This document shows positions 1 to 30,339 of a DNA stretch of 64,000 bases, piece by piece; the first letter of the stretch is position 1, and the number at the start of each line of letters is the position of its first letter. The notes below the pieces were generated by a model. It worked only from the letters and a program-made list of their open reading frames with translations, did no database searches and was not told the origin of the DNA. The DNA lies in assembly GCA_963931865.1 (NCBI GenBank), contig OZ007510.1, positions 6,859,399 to 6,923,398 of the forward strand, written 5' to 3'. Position numbers and translations under genes: made by a program. The DNA comes from Axinella damicornis (Eukaryota; Porifera; Demospongiae; Axinellida; Axinellidae).

Positions 1-27
1 TCTGGCATCTTTCCTACACACACACAG

Positions 28-3000
28 AGCCACCATCATCCAGTCAGGTGGGCGAGCCAGCAATTGCTGATGTCAAGCCAAAGTTGGAACCAGCATCACC
101 CAAAGATGAGAAGCCCACACTTTCCAAGCTCAAGGTAGAGCCAGCCTCACCCAGCAAGAAAGACATCAAATCCGAGGAAGTGAAACCATCCAGCGACAGC
201 AAAGAGGATGAGGACTTGGTGTGGAAAGAGGTTGCACTTCTTCGCAACATTGTTGCCCATCAGCAGAAGAGGATTGCGGAGTATGAGGAAACCATACAGA
301 CGTACAGCAAATCTCTGCAAGGTGACTACTGGACAGTGGCTACACTGGGTGAGGTTTTCACCAGCCAGCTACTGTCATGTACACTGCATGTTCAGACATA
401 ATGCGTGCAATTGTTCTTCCAATCTCTTCTGTACAGAAGGACAGACTCTTCCTACGTCAGAGCAGGCAGTTCAAACTGATGAAGATGTAGCACCTCATGT
501 GAAAACCACAGGTACATGTAGATATTCAGCTATAGAGATTTTTTGATTACATCATAAACGTAAGCATATATACCTTAAGTGCACATGATGCATGCAGGCA
601 GCCATTTTGAGTGGCAAGTTTTGTGTATACAGTACAGCACGTGCAGTACAGTAAAATAATCTACTAGGGATCGGCCTAAACTTAGCAGACACTGTATAGT
701 GCCAAATTTTCGCGATGCATAATTTCTGCAGTTTCATGGTTAGGCCTTAGATTGTGAACAGTTGAAGGATGTTCCATCAGTCTCGACCATGCACTGAAGT
801 GAGATGTGAGCTAAACTAAATGAACAGTGGCTTACCACTCCAAAGAGACTTGTACGTATGTCGATTTGCCGTTCAGCAGAAGGCAGTGTGATATTATCTA
901 ACAAGTTGCATTACCTGAATTCGAAAAATCGTGTGGTTACCCTAATGGGTCAGGAAGCTCTCAGATCAGCAGGTCAGAAAGCTGTCAATAATTATTGTGT
1001 GGCACAACTTCTTAGTAATATTTAGATACCACTTTGCAGTGCATTACGGGTTTTAGTGCACGAGGGCAATCTAGTTAACGGTCGAGGGCAAGATAATGCA
1101 CGAGCCGAAGGCGAGTGCATTATCCGCCCGAGACTGTTAACTAGATTGCCCGAGTGCACTAAAGCCCGCAATGCACTGCAAACTGGTATCTAAACTACTT
1201 AGTGCAACTCTCTGACCTGAGACAGCCTTTGATCTTTGAAAAGTGCTGCATTATCTAGATAATGCACACTAAAGTGTGCATATCATTATCTAGCTAAAGT
1301 GTGCAATAAGCGATTTAATGCTCCGTCATGTGATCGATTCTGAGGCGTCTGATTCGTTGAGGGTCACGTGAGTAGCACTAAAGTTGTATAAATGTAAAAG
1401 AGCCGTGACTTGCTATGACAGCAGAGAAGGCAGTAAACCACTTCATGGTATTGACATGTGTATAGTTGGGCATACTTTCACCACAGAAATTTTCAATTTT
1501 CTCCATGCTCAGCAGCCAGTGAAATTGAGAAATTTTACCTTCGTTTAAAGTTTCTCGCAAAATAGCACAGCTACTGTTAGTTACACTCACTTGCATGCCT
1601 GAAATAGAGTGGGCCTTGAACTCAAGTCAGCCTCACCTATGTATACGATATACCTGGTGTGTATCAGTGAGTAGTTGACATACTGTAAGTTTACAGAGGA
1701 ACATAGCTCAAGAGGATGACACAATTGTTGAGTGGTAACTAAGTGTACAGACCACTCAATTGACATACCCTATATAATGAAGTGTCTACTTAATGACTGA
1801 CATTTCTCCCTGTGTAGACTACCTGCGTGGTTTTGAGTCCTTTGCAGAGACAAGTTTTGTCATCACTGGCAGCCACTCTCACAGTTTTGAATGGCAGGGA
1901 TATGGTCTCAAGCTGCATATCCCAGACGGGGCAGTACCCGCAGAACACACAGACTGCAGGATTGACATCAAAGCTGGTTTGTCTGGACAGTTCAGTTTCC
2001 CAGATGATTCACAGCTTGTTAGTTGTGTGTACTGGATATCCTGCTCTCAGAAGTTCCTCAAGTCTGTCACACTCGACATTGAACACTGTGCAGCTGTTCA
2101 AGACTCCTCCCAGTCTTCAAGCCTTCGCTTTGTTGCTGCCAAGTGCTCTCAGGCAGAACTCCCGTACCAATTCAAAGAGCTCAAGCAAGCAACATTCTCA
2201 CCGCAAAGTTCCTTCGGTAGTGTACAGGTATCCCAGTTCTCATTCTTTGGGATAATTGCCTACAAGATGTTTGGGTGGTTGCGGCGCTACTGTGCAATCT
2301 TTTACTACACCAAGGGGAGTATTAATCAGTGGTGGCTGTATTTTTTCATCACTTGGAACTTATCAGGATATCACAAGGTAATTGCATTGTAAGTTAGTTG
2401 CAATGACTACTCTTTATTGTGTTTAACCTTGCAGGCTATTGAGGTCGAGTTGCAGGCTATTGAGACTAAGTTTGCTCATCGAGCTGTAAAGGATGGTGGC
2501 TTTGAGCTGGAAGTAGAATTCCAGGAGCCTCAGAACAGCATTTCACTGGATATTCCAAAGGGTGGTAAAGTTTTGGAGAGTGGATGGAAGATAACTCCAA
2601 TGGCTCATCCAGGGGTAAGCTGATGATGCATTCTTGCCCATTGTGTGTACTCCAGGTGACATGTGCATGTTGCTAAAATTATACCACTGCATGAGCATTC
2701 TGCAGTGTATGCAGTTCTTGCATGCCTTTCAATGTGCCTTCATACACAAACAAGTATTATGAACTAACTGCTGCTATTCATCACACCAACCATCACACCA
2801 ACCAGATCACCAAACAACAGGTAGACCGAAGTTGTCAGCTGGGTCAGAGATTCCCCTACTGCCGTCTGAAACTTGAATGGACCAGGAAGGAGGAGCCAAT
2901 CCCACTGGAGCACGTAGTTGACTTGATTGGGACAAAAGGCCCCTCCAACTACTTCTGCATCGAGCGCACTCCTGAAAGCATGGGTATACTGTCAATTTTG

Positions 3001-4836
3001 TTAACAATTTGGCATTGCTCGATCATTATATGGTGTCTATGGCTATATCGTTAGGTTTAGTGTGTTAGCAATCCAGCCTGTGCACACTTTTAGTGAGGCA
3101 AATAGCCAGAACATTAAGCTTGTGGGCAGTGCTCTTGGAAGTCAAAGTTATAGCTGGACAGCGCATGGAGCTTGAGGTCTGACGTGATCTTCCTGTGAAA
3201 GGTTTTCTCTGAGAAGCCGCCATGATTGTCCATTTGTCCGCTACATTGAATTTTCCTCAAACGTGATATGATGGTTCATGCTGTTGAATTGAGTGTCGTA
3301 AACTCAGTGAGGTATGTCTTGCGATTGTGGTGATGTCTATTGCAAAAGAAGACCCCTGTGAAAGAGAGCTCATCTGAACACCAGCCTGCATGGGATAATT
3401 TCTAGCACCTTCCTTAGGCTACTTGATGTTGATGATACCAAAATCCTGTGGTTTCAATGCAGTCTGCTCTTTGCTGTCTTGTTTTACAGGTCTTGTAAAG
3501 CACGCTCAGAAGAGAAGACGGAAACAGGAGGAGAATCACCGTAATGGTAGGATATTGACCTCACTTAGGAAGCTCCATTGCTATTGCTGTAACAATCCCT
3601 TGTACTGAAATGAATCGGCCTGAGTGCTTAACGTTACTTTTCTGAAGCCCAATGTAATTTTCTGATTTAAAATCCCGCGTTTAACACTTGGAGGCCCTAT
3701 AGCAACAGCTTACAGCGATGGTAAATTACACCCAGCTTAATTTTGTGTGATTGTACTCCGTAGGGAAATCCAAGAGAGAGAAGCTATCCATCAATCCTGA
3801 GATCCAAACAGGTATTATGTGAAATTTATGGATTAACATTATGAGTACATGTATAGTCAGTGCATGCCTTTCTGCTTACCTTCATATACTACCTAGGAGA
3901 TTTGTGAATATCATTCTAAGGAGCCTATAGCACAGCACGGTCCCTGTGTTCTATGAGCCAGCATGTGTATAGTGTAACCACCCAAGATCAGATGTTGATG
4001 GTTGTTTCCATGACTGTACAATTAATGTTCTCACTTGTTTCTGCTCTTCATTAAAGATGTCCCTGAGGCTGTTTCACCCTCCTCATCAGAAGATGCTGAA
4101 ACTCCAATGGCAGAAGAAATTGACCAGCTTGGTAAGCTGGTAGATTATGGCACAGTTTTGTATCAGTGTCTGTATTTCCCAATGACCTACATCCATTCAC
4201 TGTTGCTCTAACTGTGGCAAACAGATGAGGTATAATGCCCCTGGTAGGAAAGGACAGCTTCTCTGCCAACAGAGTCCAGCTCAAGACTGATCTAATTATG
4301 ACAAAGGGATATCAAGTGCTCCAATTCCCATGAGGCTTCCCTAAACTTCATGTTGTACCAACATGTAATGTCCAGGGTAGAAATAAGAATGCAATATTTG
4401 TCATTCAGGTTCAAGTGTGAAAAGGCTAGCCTCGTTCCCAGGCCTTCTCACCCCAGCATTTGTCGCTTGTACTGCAAGCGACAAACGCTGGGATGAGAAG
4501 GCCTGGGAACGAGGCTATGAAAAGGCTAACTGTGGTACACATTTGTCCACAGACCAGGACAATCACATTGAGATCACCGGCTATCTGCTGGGATTGGACA
4601 AGACTCACATCTACCATCTTGGTCTTGTCCTGGGGCTCAGCGAGTCACGGGTGAGGGGGATGGAAGATTCAAAAACGTTCCTCGATGATATGGTCGTGGC
4701 ATGGCTTCAGAAGGTGGACCAAGTGCAGAAGAGGGGATCCCCATCATGGCTGAGGCTGGCGGAGGCTCTGAGAGATAGGACAGTAGGACAAAATGGGATT
4801 GCTAGAAATATTCTGCAAGATAAAATTCACAAGTGA
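28..4836 (+). CDS. ZU5-Death domain protein, 5'-truncated by window edge
   Basis: Nine exons join in frame: 28-321, 437-511, 1818-2377, 2435-2614, 2821-2983, 3490-3546, 3764-3811, 4057-4131, 4553-4836 (TGA). About 577 residues are visible and the start lies left of the window. In order: a Lys/Glu/Pro/Ser-rich N-terminal stretch, a probable short coiled coil (KEVALLRNIVAHQQKRIAEY), a ZU5 domain in the large third exon (around GLKLHIPDGAVPA), a UPA-like continuation, a short basic/serine linker and a C-terminal Death domain containing HIYHLG and VGQNGIA. ZU5 with Death occurs in UNC5, ankyrins and PIDD, where it serves intramolecular masking and Death-domain signalling. There is no netrin-receptor ectodomain or ankyrin array here, so this is a cytoplasmic-type adaptor rather than UNC5. 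The 2821 acceptor has a poor pyrimidine tract; 2755 would also keep frame. Domain calls are by eye. Confidence 0.8.
1021..1194. mobile_element. 174-bp foldback element (MITE-like) in intron
   Basis: Two arms of about 80 bp are imperfect inverted copies of each other. The left arm begins TTTAGATACCACTTTGCAGT and the right arm ends with its near-complement. Both arms share TCTAGTTAAC and TGCAGTGCATT. It lies in intron 2 of the ZU5-Death gene. No clear target duplication was seen. Confidence 0.75.
1246..1308. repeat. Cluster of small palindromes
   Basis: A perfect 18-bp palindrome (GCATTATCTAGATAATGC) is followed by GCACACTAAAGTGTGC and a second degenerate pair. They sit just downstream of the foldback element and share its GCATTATC words, so they may be a decayed relative. 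Confidence 0.55.
4427..4517. mobile_element. TAGCCTCG-type hairpin MITE, 9-bp TSD
   Basis: Near-perfect inverted repeat bounded by TAGCCTCGTTCCCAGGC and its complement. Directly repeated TGAAAAGGC lies on both sides (4418-4426 and 4518-4526), a 9-bp target site duplication. It lies in the last intron of the ZU5-Death gene, 35 bp from the splice acceptor. Confidence 0.9.
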
Positions 4837-5775
4837 AACTAGTTGCGTTCATCTGTCACTTTTGTTGATGTGAGTTGTGCTCCTATAATATACATGACTT
4901 TTATATAATTATATAGTTGAGGATCCTTGGATACTATAATATTGGCAGGTAGGAACATTGTCAAGAAAGCGTGATTGTACTGCCAACAACGCAATGTGTT
5001 GAAGTAGCTCAGCTACAATTGGTTCGCCTGGGATGGAGCTGGTCTGCAGGTGGTGTGCAGTCTCAGATCAAAATCGATGAATGGAGAGTGCACAAATGTC
5101 CACGTTCCATGCACACACACACACAAAGTTTATACGAAAACTCTCATGTCACTGGGCATGCATGCCTGCCATTGCCTGGATAGTTTCAGGACTGCATTGG
5201 GGCTGCACTACAGGCTTATAACACATGAGCAACTTATCAGAACAATACAGCTGCATGCTTGAATGGCAGGGCACTGCATAGCTATTGCGGGTCCTATGTC
5301 ATATATAGATTCGCCATTGCTGCTAAACTAAAATCGATCCATCAAACTGCTGCAAGATGACCCAGCAGCCCTACCCCTTTTGAGATCCACCCACTTGCAC
5401 GTGCACCTCTCCACTCGGCCGGCCAATTTGGATCTCGCGGGCGCCGCACGCGCAAGAGACATGAAGCCTAGCCGACTGTAGACTGGCTAAGTACAGTCTA
5501 TGCCTTCACCGACTGCCCATCACTGCATCAGTCCGTAGATCTTAGATCTGCGCGATTTCATCTAGTGCCAAAACACAATCGCAGTTGAGAGATAAGCTTT
5601 CGTGAAGATTGGTGTGATTGCAAGTAGGAATCGCGTGGCTGGGGTACGGGTCAACCCAACCACATCCAGGATCAGAAGAGGGTTTTCTTTAGCGCTTGGG
5701 AGGAGGCGGAGGAAATCGACCGCTGTTGCTCCTGCACCAGAAAGCGTGGCTGTTGGAAGAGGCGCGGAGGACAGG
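4837..5775 (+). promoter_or_regulatory. Intergenic region and probable USP7 promoter/5' UTR
   Basis: It holds the 3' flank of the ZU5-Death gene and the upstream region of USP7. The part from about 5395 to 5470 is locally GC- and CpG-rich (CGGCCGGCC, GCGGGCGCCGC), consistent with a promoter. No TATA box was identified, and the frame before the USP7 ATG has no in-frame upstream ATG. Confidence 0.4.
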
Positions 5776-24647
<18,872 letters not shown>

Positions 24648-25138
24648 CCCAGCTAGCCATATTGATTGTACATATGTCCATCCAACCTCCTGTACTGGCT
24701 TTCTGTTAATATTGCTCTCACTTGCACTGTTTGGTAACTGTACTTCAAACTCTCTTCTGACTTTTTCTCGTCCAACTGTGTTAGTGTCATGCATTGCACA
24801 CTAAGCGTGTGTACTTTTGTGGACTGGGAATGTATAGCAGGCTATTACTATTAGCAGCTATCATCCACAATAGCGTTGAGCCAAACTTTTTTGAAGCCAT
24901 GACCATGTCTGTGGTGCCTCTGGTGTCTGTGGGAGTGCTGTGTAAAAGTCAATCAACCATGGCAGAGACTGGCATAGATCTATGTTAGGCATAATGCTGA
25001 AAAAAACGAGTCGATCATTATTTTATGTCTTTAGATTGGGGCCACTCTACACCATCAAATTGACACAAAGTATGTCACATTGAGATTACCAATCATATAC
25101 ATGTATTTGTAGTGCAAGTGGGACATGTATTAATAAGC
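24648..25138. other. 3' flank of USP7, no gene seen
   Basis: No exon-like open stretch with splice signals on either strand. It presumably includes the USP7 3' UTR; no canonical AATAAA was found close to the stop. Confidence 0.5.
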
Positions 25139-25332
25139 TTCCACAGGTTTAAAGTATCACAACATCCCAATCCCCCATCCCTCCCCCCATGCTCCAACCC
25201 CCAGCCCCACCCCCCATGCTCCCACCCCCACCCCCCATGTTCCCACCCCCCAGCCCCACCCCCCATGCTCCCACCCCCCATGCTCCCACCCCCAGCCCCA
25301 CCCCCCATGCTCCCACCCCCCCACCCCAGCCC
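25139..25332. repeat. C-rich minisatellite (CCCCATGCTCCCACCCC)n
   Basis: Irregular tandem repeats of CCCCCCATGCTCCCA and CCCCAGCCCCA over about 160 bp. The long proline-rich reading frame across it comes from the repeat. Confidence 0.9.
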
Positions 25333-26481
25333 TGGAGGACAAAGGTATAGCTAGGGTTTAGTTAGTAAGGGCTCACCTTACTAAACTAAACCCGAACTAA
25401 ATCTAAGCCCGAATGACTAAAACACAACTTGATGCTCCTTTTATACCCGCAAAAGCCTGGTCGGCAACGCGTGACTTGACTCGGGCAAGGCAAGAATCAC
25501 GCTCATCTCTGTCCACAATGTACGCGTGCACAAGGAAATTTCCCGCCATAACTGAATAATCGCAGATGCGAAGTAATCAGATCGCAGCATTACGAACCAA
25601 TCAGATCGCAGCAATGTGCACGCGCAGGCTATTGCCAACGATGAGCGTGCTTGCGTCTTTGTCGTTTTCTGGTACTGCTCAGGTCCTCTGCCGCTAGCGT
25701 TTCCCTCTGTTGCTGTCGTTGTATATAGCTAGTTCCGATCAATGGCTGTTCGGTAGGCAGTTAGTCTGGCACCCAACCCCCACGCCATTTGCTGCCATAG
25801 GAACTAGACGTCTCTAGCTAGTGGCTGTAGTTGAGAAGAGTACCTACACACATAGCGCTAGCGCGAGGTTCACGATCCAGTAGACAAGTAGGATGGTGTC
25901 TGAACCCCACTTGGGATAGGCTGAGAACGAGGCCGAGGGGGTTGGGCTTGAGATGCCATTTCTGTAGCCTCGTTCCCACTGTTTTTCTGGGTTTGCGTTG
26001 GCAATACGGAAGCAGAAGACCTTGTTTATGGTAGTAAGTGAACAGGGAGAATAGAGTGAAGCCAGTAGGAGAGGGAAAAGAAGGAAGGCAGGGAGGAGGG
26101 AGGCAGTTGTCAACTCTCCTGCAGGCTCATAGGGAGTTCATAAAACCCTGCAGAGATAACTACCATGGTCATGCTGGTTGGTTATGAATCTAGTCAGCAT
26201 TGTGAAAGCTACAATTTGAATTGGTGCTGGTCTGATGTGATCCAAGAAATACAGTACTGCTCAGCTGCTTCACCATGAACTTTCTCATTACTCTTTAGAA
26301 GGAGAATACTTAGTGAGGAAGGGATAGACTTAGTGAGGAAGGGATGAGGGAGTTGCAAATACTGTCCCCCTCATAAAGAGACAGAAACCGTGCTCAGTGC
26401 TACTGCCCGAATTAAGGTACACATCCTCCCCCATCACACTCGTCCATCACATTCACTCTTTGCCTTGCCCATCACACACAC
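25333..26481. other. Intergenic, no gene recognised
   Basis: Contains a lone TAGCCTCGTTCCCA MITE end at 25965, a short tandem CTTAGTGAGGAAGGGAT pair near 26310-26345, and CpG-containing unique sequence. No confident exon. Confidence 0.5.
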
Positions 26482-26893
26482 CAGGAGCTTATGAGCGGCG
26501 GAGCCGCGAAGGAGCATGTAACTCCGGTTCCGTCCAAATCCTAATTACCTACGTATTTCCGTTTTGGAAATGAAGAAGAAGGCGTCTCCAAACGGTGAGG
26601 GGTCCTGGGATCTTCAAATCTACCACGTTTTTGTGGCAAATCGCTTTCACTGTCACCCGTTCGCTTGGCCATTTCACTGCGGCTAGGTCAAAGGCGCTCC
26701 GCTGAGTGAGTGTCAAACTTCTCACATCGCTACCACAGAACACGTGGGTTTTTATGTCGTCATTATGACGCTAGATTGAAGAACAGGTTTCCATATTTGG
26801 AAGTTCGCTAGCTAATAATTTGGATTTGGACAGCACTCGGGCATATGCGGTAGTTGCACATTCCTTCGCGGCTCCGCCGCTCATAAGCTCCTG
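26482..26893. mobile_element. 412-bp TIR element (hAT-like candidate)
   Basis: Termini CAGGAGCTTATGAGCGGCGG and its exact complement run for about 32 bp. CACACAC lies on both sides, compatible with a 7-8 bp target duplication but ambiguous in CA-rich sequence. The CAG start is hAT-like. No transposase frame inside, so non-autonomous. Confidence 0.8.
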
Positions 26894-26924
26894 CACACAC
26901 TCATCACCCTCATTCTCATCCCCT

Positions 26925-27404
26925 CACCAATCATCCTCACCCATCACCCTCACTGATCACCCTCAATGATCGCCCTCGCTGACCACCCTCACCAATCATC
27001 CTCACCCATCACCTTCACTGATCACCCTCACTGATCGCCCTCACTGATCACCCTCACCAATCATCCTCAACCATCACCCTCACTGATCAGCCTCACTGAT
27101 CGCCCTCTGATCACCCATCACCCTCACTGATCAGCCTCACTGATCGTCCTCTCTGATCACCCTCATCAATCATCCTCACCCATCACCCTCACTGGTCAGC
27201 CTCACTGATCACCCTCACTGATCGCCCTCACTGATCATCCTCATCAATCATCCTAACCCATCACCCTCACTGATCAGCCTCACTGATTGCCCTCTCTGAT
27301 CACCCTCATCAATCATCCTCACTCTTACTGATCAGCCTCACTGATCTGATCACCCTGATCATCATCCTCACCCATCACCCTCACTGATCACCCTCACCCA
27401 TTAG
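26925..27404. repeat. Minisatellite (CACTGATCACCCT)n
   Basis: About 480 bp of degenerate units built on TGATCACCCTCA and CAATCATCCTCACCC. It begins right after the TIR element and runs into a possible exon at 27405. Confidence 0.9.
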
Positions 27405-27467
27405 AACAAGACCATTGAAAAAATCGAGAGGGTCAGGAAACGTCTGCAGCAGAAGTGTACCGAGTAA
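27405..27467 (+). CDS. Possible orphan 3'-terminal exon
   Basis: After a TTAG acceptor, 21 codons read as a basic, coiled-coil-like tail (EKIERVRKRLQQKC) with a TAA stop. The acceptor's pyrimidine tract is the minisatellite. No upstream coding exon was identified, so this may be a relic or chance frame. Not recognised. Confidence 0.25.
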   Translation, partial: NKTIEKIERVRKRLQQKCTE

Positions 27468-28387
27468 AATGTACTGATTCAGAATTTGATTACTTGGTAC
27501 CCACTGTACTTTTATTTGTCCATGGGCCCAGTAAGAAAACATAACACTTACAGTGTACTCTAGAAAGCAAAATGGAGTTTAGTGATGTTCATAAGTAGCA
27601 ATGGGAAATGTCTCAGTCCCATTCCATTCTTATAATAGGATGGGGTCATAGACTGACAATGAGTGCATAATCCATGTTTCTTTGCTTTTCTAGAGGTGCA
27701 GTATATATCACTCATTAATTTTCCTTTATTCCTTTTACTCCCTTCCCTGTCCCCATCTTCCTCCTCATCTATCTGTCCCTCATGCACCCCCTCCCTTCCC
27801 CCTCCCTCTCCCTCCCCCCTCCCTCCCTCTCTCCCCCCTCCCTCCCTCCCATTCAGCACTTAAACACCCTCGGGCAGTGTTTATTGGTCTCCAGCTGTGG
27901 CCTCGATCAGGTAACACAGCCCTCAATTCCCAAGGTGGTTAAAGCCCTCGTCTATACTGAATGTTCATCATCTCAATAGTACCAAGGTTCTAACACAGTG
28001 ACTGGATTAGCTGAGCAATGTATTTGTCAGGCTATGAGAATATATGACATAGCTAAAAAAAACATGCTATATAGACTATGAGTGTTATGACTGTTACATT
28101 GTGCTATGACTTGTGAATTTCCATTGCATGATAATTATTTCATGGGTACAGGTGAAGGAAATAACAATTACTATTGTCGCAACATTTTCACATTGATTGG
28201 ATACACTAATACAATGCGCATGTGGAAACAGTACTGTTACATAACATAATGAAATATGCTGTTTATGTGTGTCAAGAAAGCAAGCTTGTAAAATCTACAG
28301 AGACAAACATGATGAACGGCAAGTCCGCACACAGAATGACGCAATGTATGTGGTGTACACAAAATGTGTTGTGCAAGAATGAATTAG
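27468..28387. other. Intergenic between convergent genes
   Basis: A C/T-rich tract at 27720-27850 and otherwise unique AT-leaning sequence that should include the 3' UTR of the ankyrin-SAM gene. An open stretch at 27857-27910 followed by GTAACA is exon-like but was not placed in any gene. Confidence 0.4.
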
Positions 28388-29863
28388 CTATAGCTCCGAA
28401 TCACTCAGTCGTCCTGAATGAGTTATCACCTCCTTTCTTCTCTGTATTGCATGTAAGATCTTCTTTCGAGGGCCTAGGGGTAGCCCAATGCTAATCAAGT
28501 CCTTCTCATCGCAGAGTGCTAATGCTTCCAGATCTAGCTTCTCCCTGTGCAGGAGCTGTACGCTATCCAGCAGGTCTAGAGATGACAGGAATGTGGCGAG
28601 CGGAGAATCATTTTGTATTTCCATTGGGTGTGATGGAAGTGGTTCTAACTCAGTGGGGCTTTTGCCTGCACTGCTTCGCCTACTTACACCTGCAGACCCA
28701 CCATGCAAGCTTGTTTCTGAGGAGCTTGTACTCCAAGATCGTCCCTGTGACACCAAGCCTGACTCTGATGAAGCCTGCATTCTTTGGGACAGGGACTGTA
28801 GCGTGTTCAGAAGTGGACCTGTGTTCACTCGAGGTACTGGTCGAAAGGTGCTTCCTGCCGAGTGAGGGAAGTTTGACTGATCAGTTTCATCTGCATTCTT
28901 TTTGGATTCCCCGTTCTCTCTAATGTGCTCAGAAGAATGTGTTGGACGCAGTTCAAAGTTTTGCCGGAGTGCCTCTTGTGTTGACAGCTTCTTCTTTCTT
29001 CCTCCGGGAGGGTACGCTACACTAACTGACCTCTGCTTTGGAACATCGGCTGTAACGGGGCTCATGCCACTTGGAGCTGTGGAGAAATCATAGGAGAGTT
29101 TCTTTGGTTTGGCTGGTCCGGCTTTTCCTTCCTTGTGATCACCCGACGTCTGCTTTGATCTCTTCTTTAGCTCCTTCACAGCTTTGAATTTCATCTTCTC
29201 AACAAAGTCTCTGTTCTCCATCTCCCAGCGAACAGCGAGGGTGTCTAGATATCGACAGCACTCAGCTTTCTGGTAATATGCTGCCACTTTGGCTGCAGTT
29301 TGTCCATAATTGTCCAAGGCAAAGAGGTTTGCACCATGACCGACCATGTGTTCGGCGGCTTCAACATGTCCATATGCTGCTGCCACATGCAGTGGAGTCA
29401 TCCCCTTCTCATCCACCCTTTCAATATCTCCACTGAAAGAGAAAAGTAAATTCTAGGATGAAATAAAAAATAAACAACAACAACAACAACAAACAGATGC
29501 TCTGCTCTGATTATGGTGTGAAGCATACACTCCATCATCACTATTCACTTTCTATCTGCGCAGCTGCATGAGGATTTGCATGGGGCAAGTAAGCTTTATC
29601 AGAAAACAAGACCATGTTGTCGGAGCTACTCCACTTTCTCGCGGCCTCGCATAATAGAGTGGGCGGGGCTGGTGCTGTACTTACCCTTTTGAAATGACAG
29701 TCTTGAGAGCCTCCTTGTTGCCGCTCCACGCGGCCCAGTGCACTGCCGTCCACCCATCTCCGTCTTCCCTGTTCAGATCCTTCTTAGAGGACTTCTTCAG
29801 CACAGAGATGTTGCCCTCCTTGGCGGCTTGGTGCGTCGCAAATATGGTGGGCGTGTCCGACAT
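28388..29863 (-). CDS. USH1G/ANKS4B-like ankyrin-SAM scaffold
   Basis: Two exons, 29863-29685 and 29432-28388, join in frame (intron 29684-29433) to give 407 residues. An ankyrin array fills about the first 120 residues (DGDGWTAVHWAAW, GMTPLHVAAAYGH, DNYGQTAAKVAAYY), followed by the family's signature block WEMENRDFVEKMKFKAV. Then comes a polar central region and a C-terminal SAM domain (about residues 330-395). The last residues, SDSEL, fit a class I PDZ ligand. In vertebrates, USH1G (SANS) and ANKS4B tether cadherin, harmonin and myosin VII complexes in stereocilia and microvilli. This is likely the single pre-duplication orthologue. Length is close to ANKS4B (about 417). The start at 29863 is the first ATG, giving MSDTPTIFATHQAAKEGN. 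Tandem with HAPSTR1 on the minus strand. Confidence 0.92.
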
Positions 29864-30339
29864 CGCTGGTTCACAACGCAACGCTAGGAGCTAGGCTAAT
29901 CGGCTTCGTTCCAATGGTATATATGTGGCCTGTAACGAGAAACCAAAGTAGTCTTTAGTTATGAAGTGATCACGAACTGTACTGCAACTTACTATCGATC
30001 CTCAATCTCTGCATGTTCCAGCCCAACCTCCAAAACTTAACTCGCAACAATCAAATTCCACACATACCTTCGCGTACCGTATATACAAGTCACAGCCCTA
30101 ATTTTCAAAATCACATTTCTAAATCACAGACACAACCTACAAAACCAAACAATGAATGTTCTAATGATTGGTGACCAGGATAAATAAGAATGTGATGCTT
30201 TGTTCACACAATAAATCACTGCAACTCTTCACAGAGGCTTCAGATGTATGCTGGTTGCTATAGTGTTTACAGAACAGCAGGAATTTTTGAAACTCCGAGC
30301 CAAATTAATGTATGCATGATACAAATTTGAAACGTGAAC
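29864..30339. promoter_or_regulatory. Short intergenic spacer
   Basis: 476 bp between the start of the ankyrin-SAM gene and the stop of HAPSTR1, both minus strand. It should hold the HAPSTR1 3' UTR and the USH1G-like promoter. No specific motif recognised. Confidence 0.35.

Noticed and set aside
1818..2377. UNC5 or ankyrin identity for the ZU5-Death gene
   Set aside because: No immunoglobulin/thrombospondin ectodomain, transmembrane helix or ankyrin array is present in the visible exons, so only the domain architecture is named.
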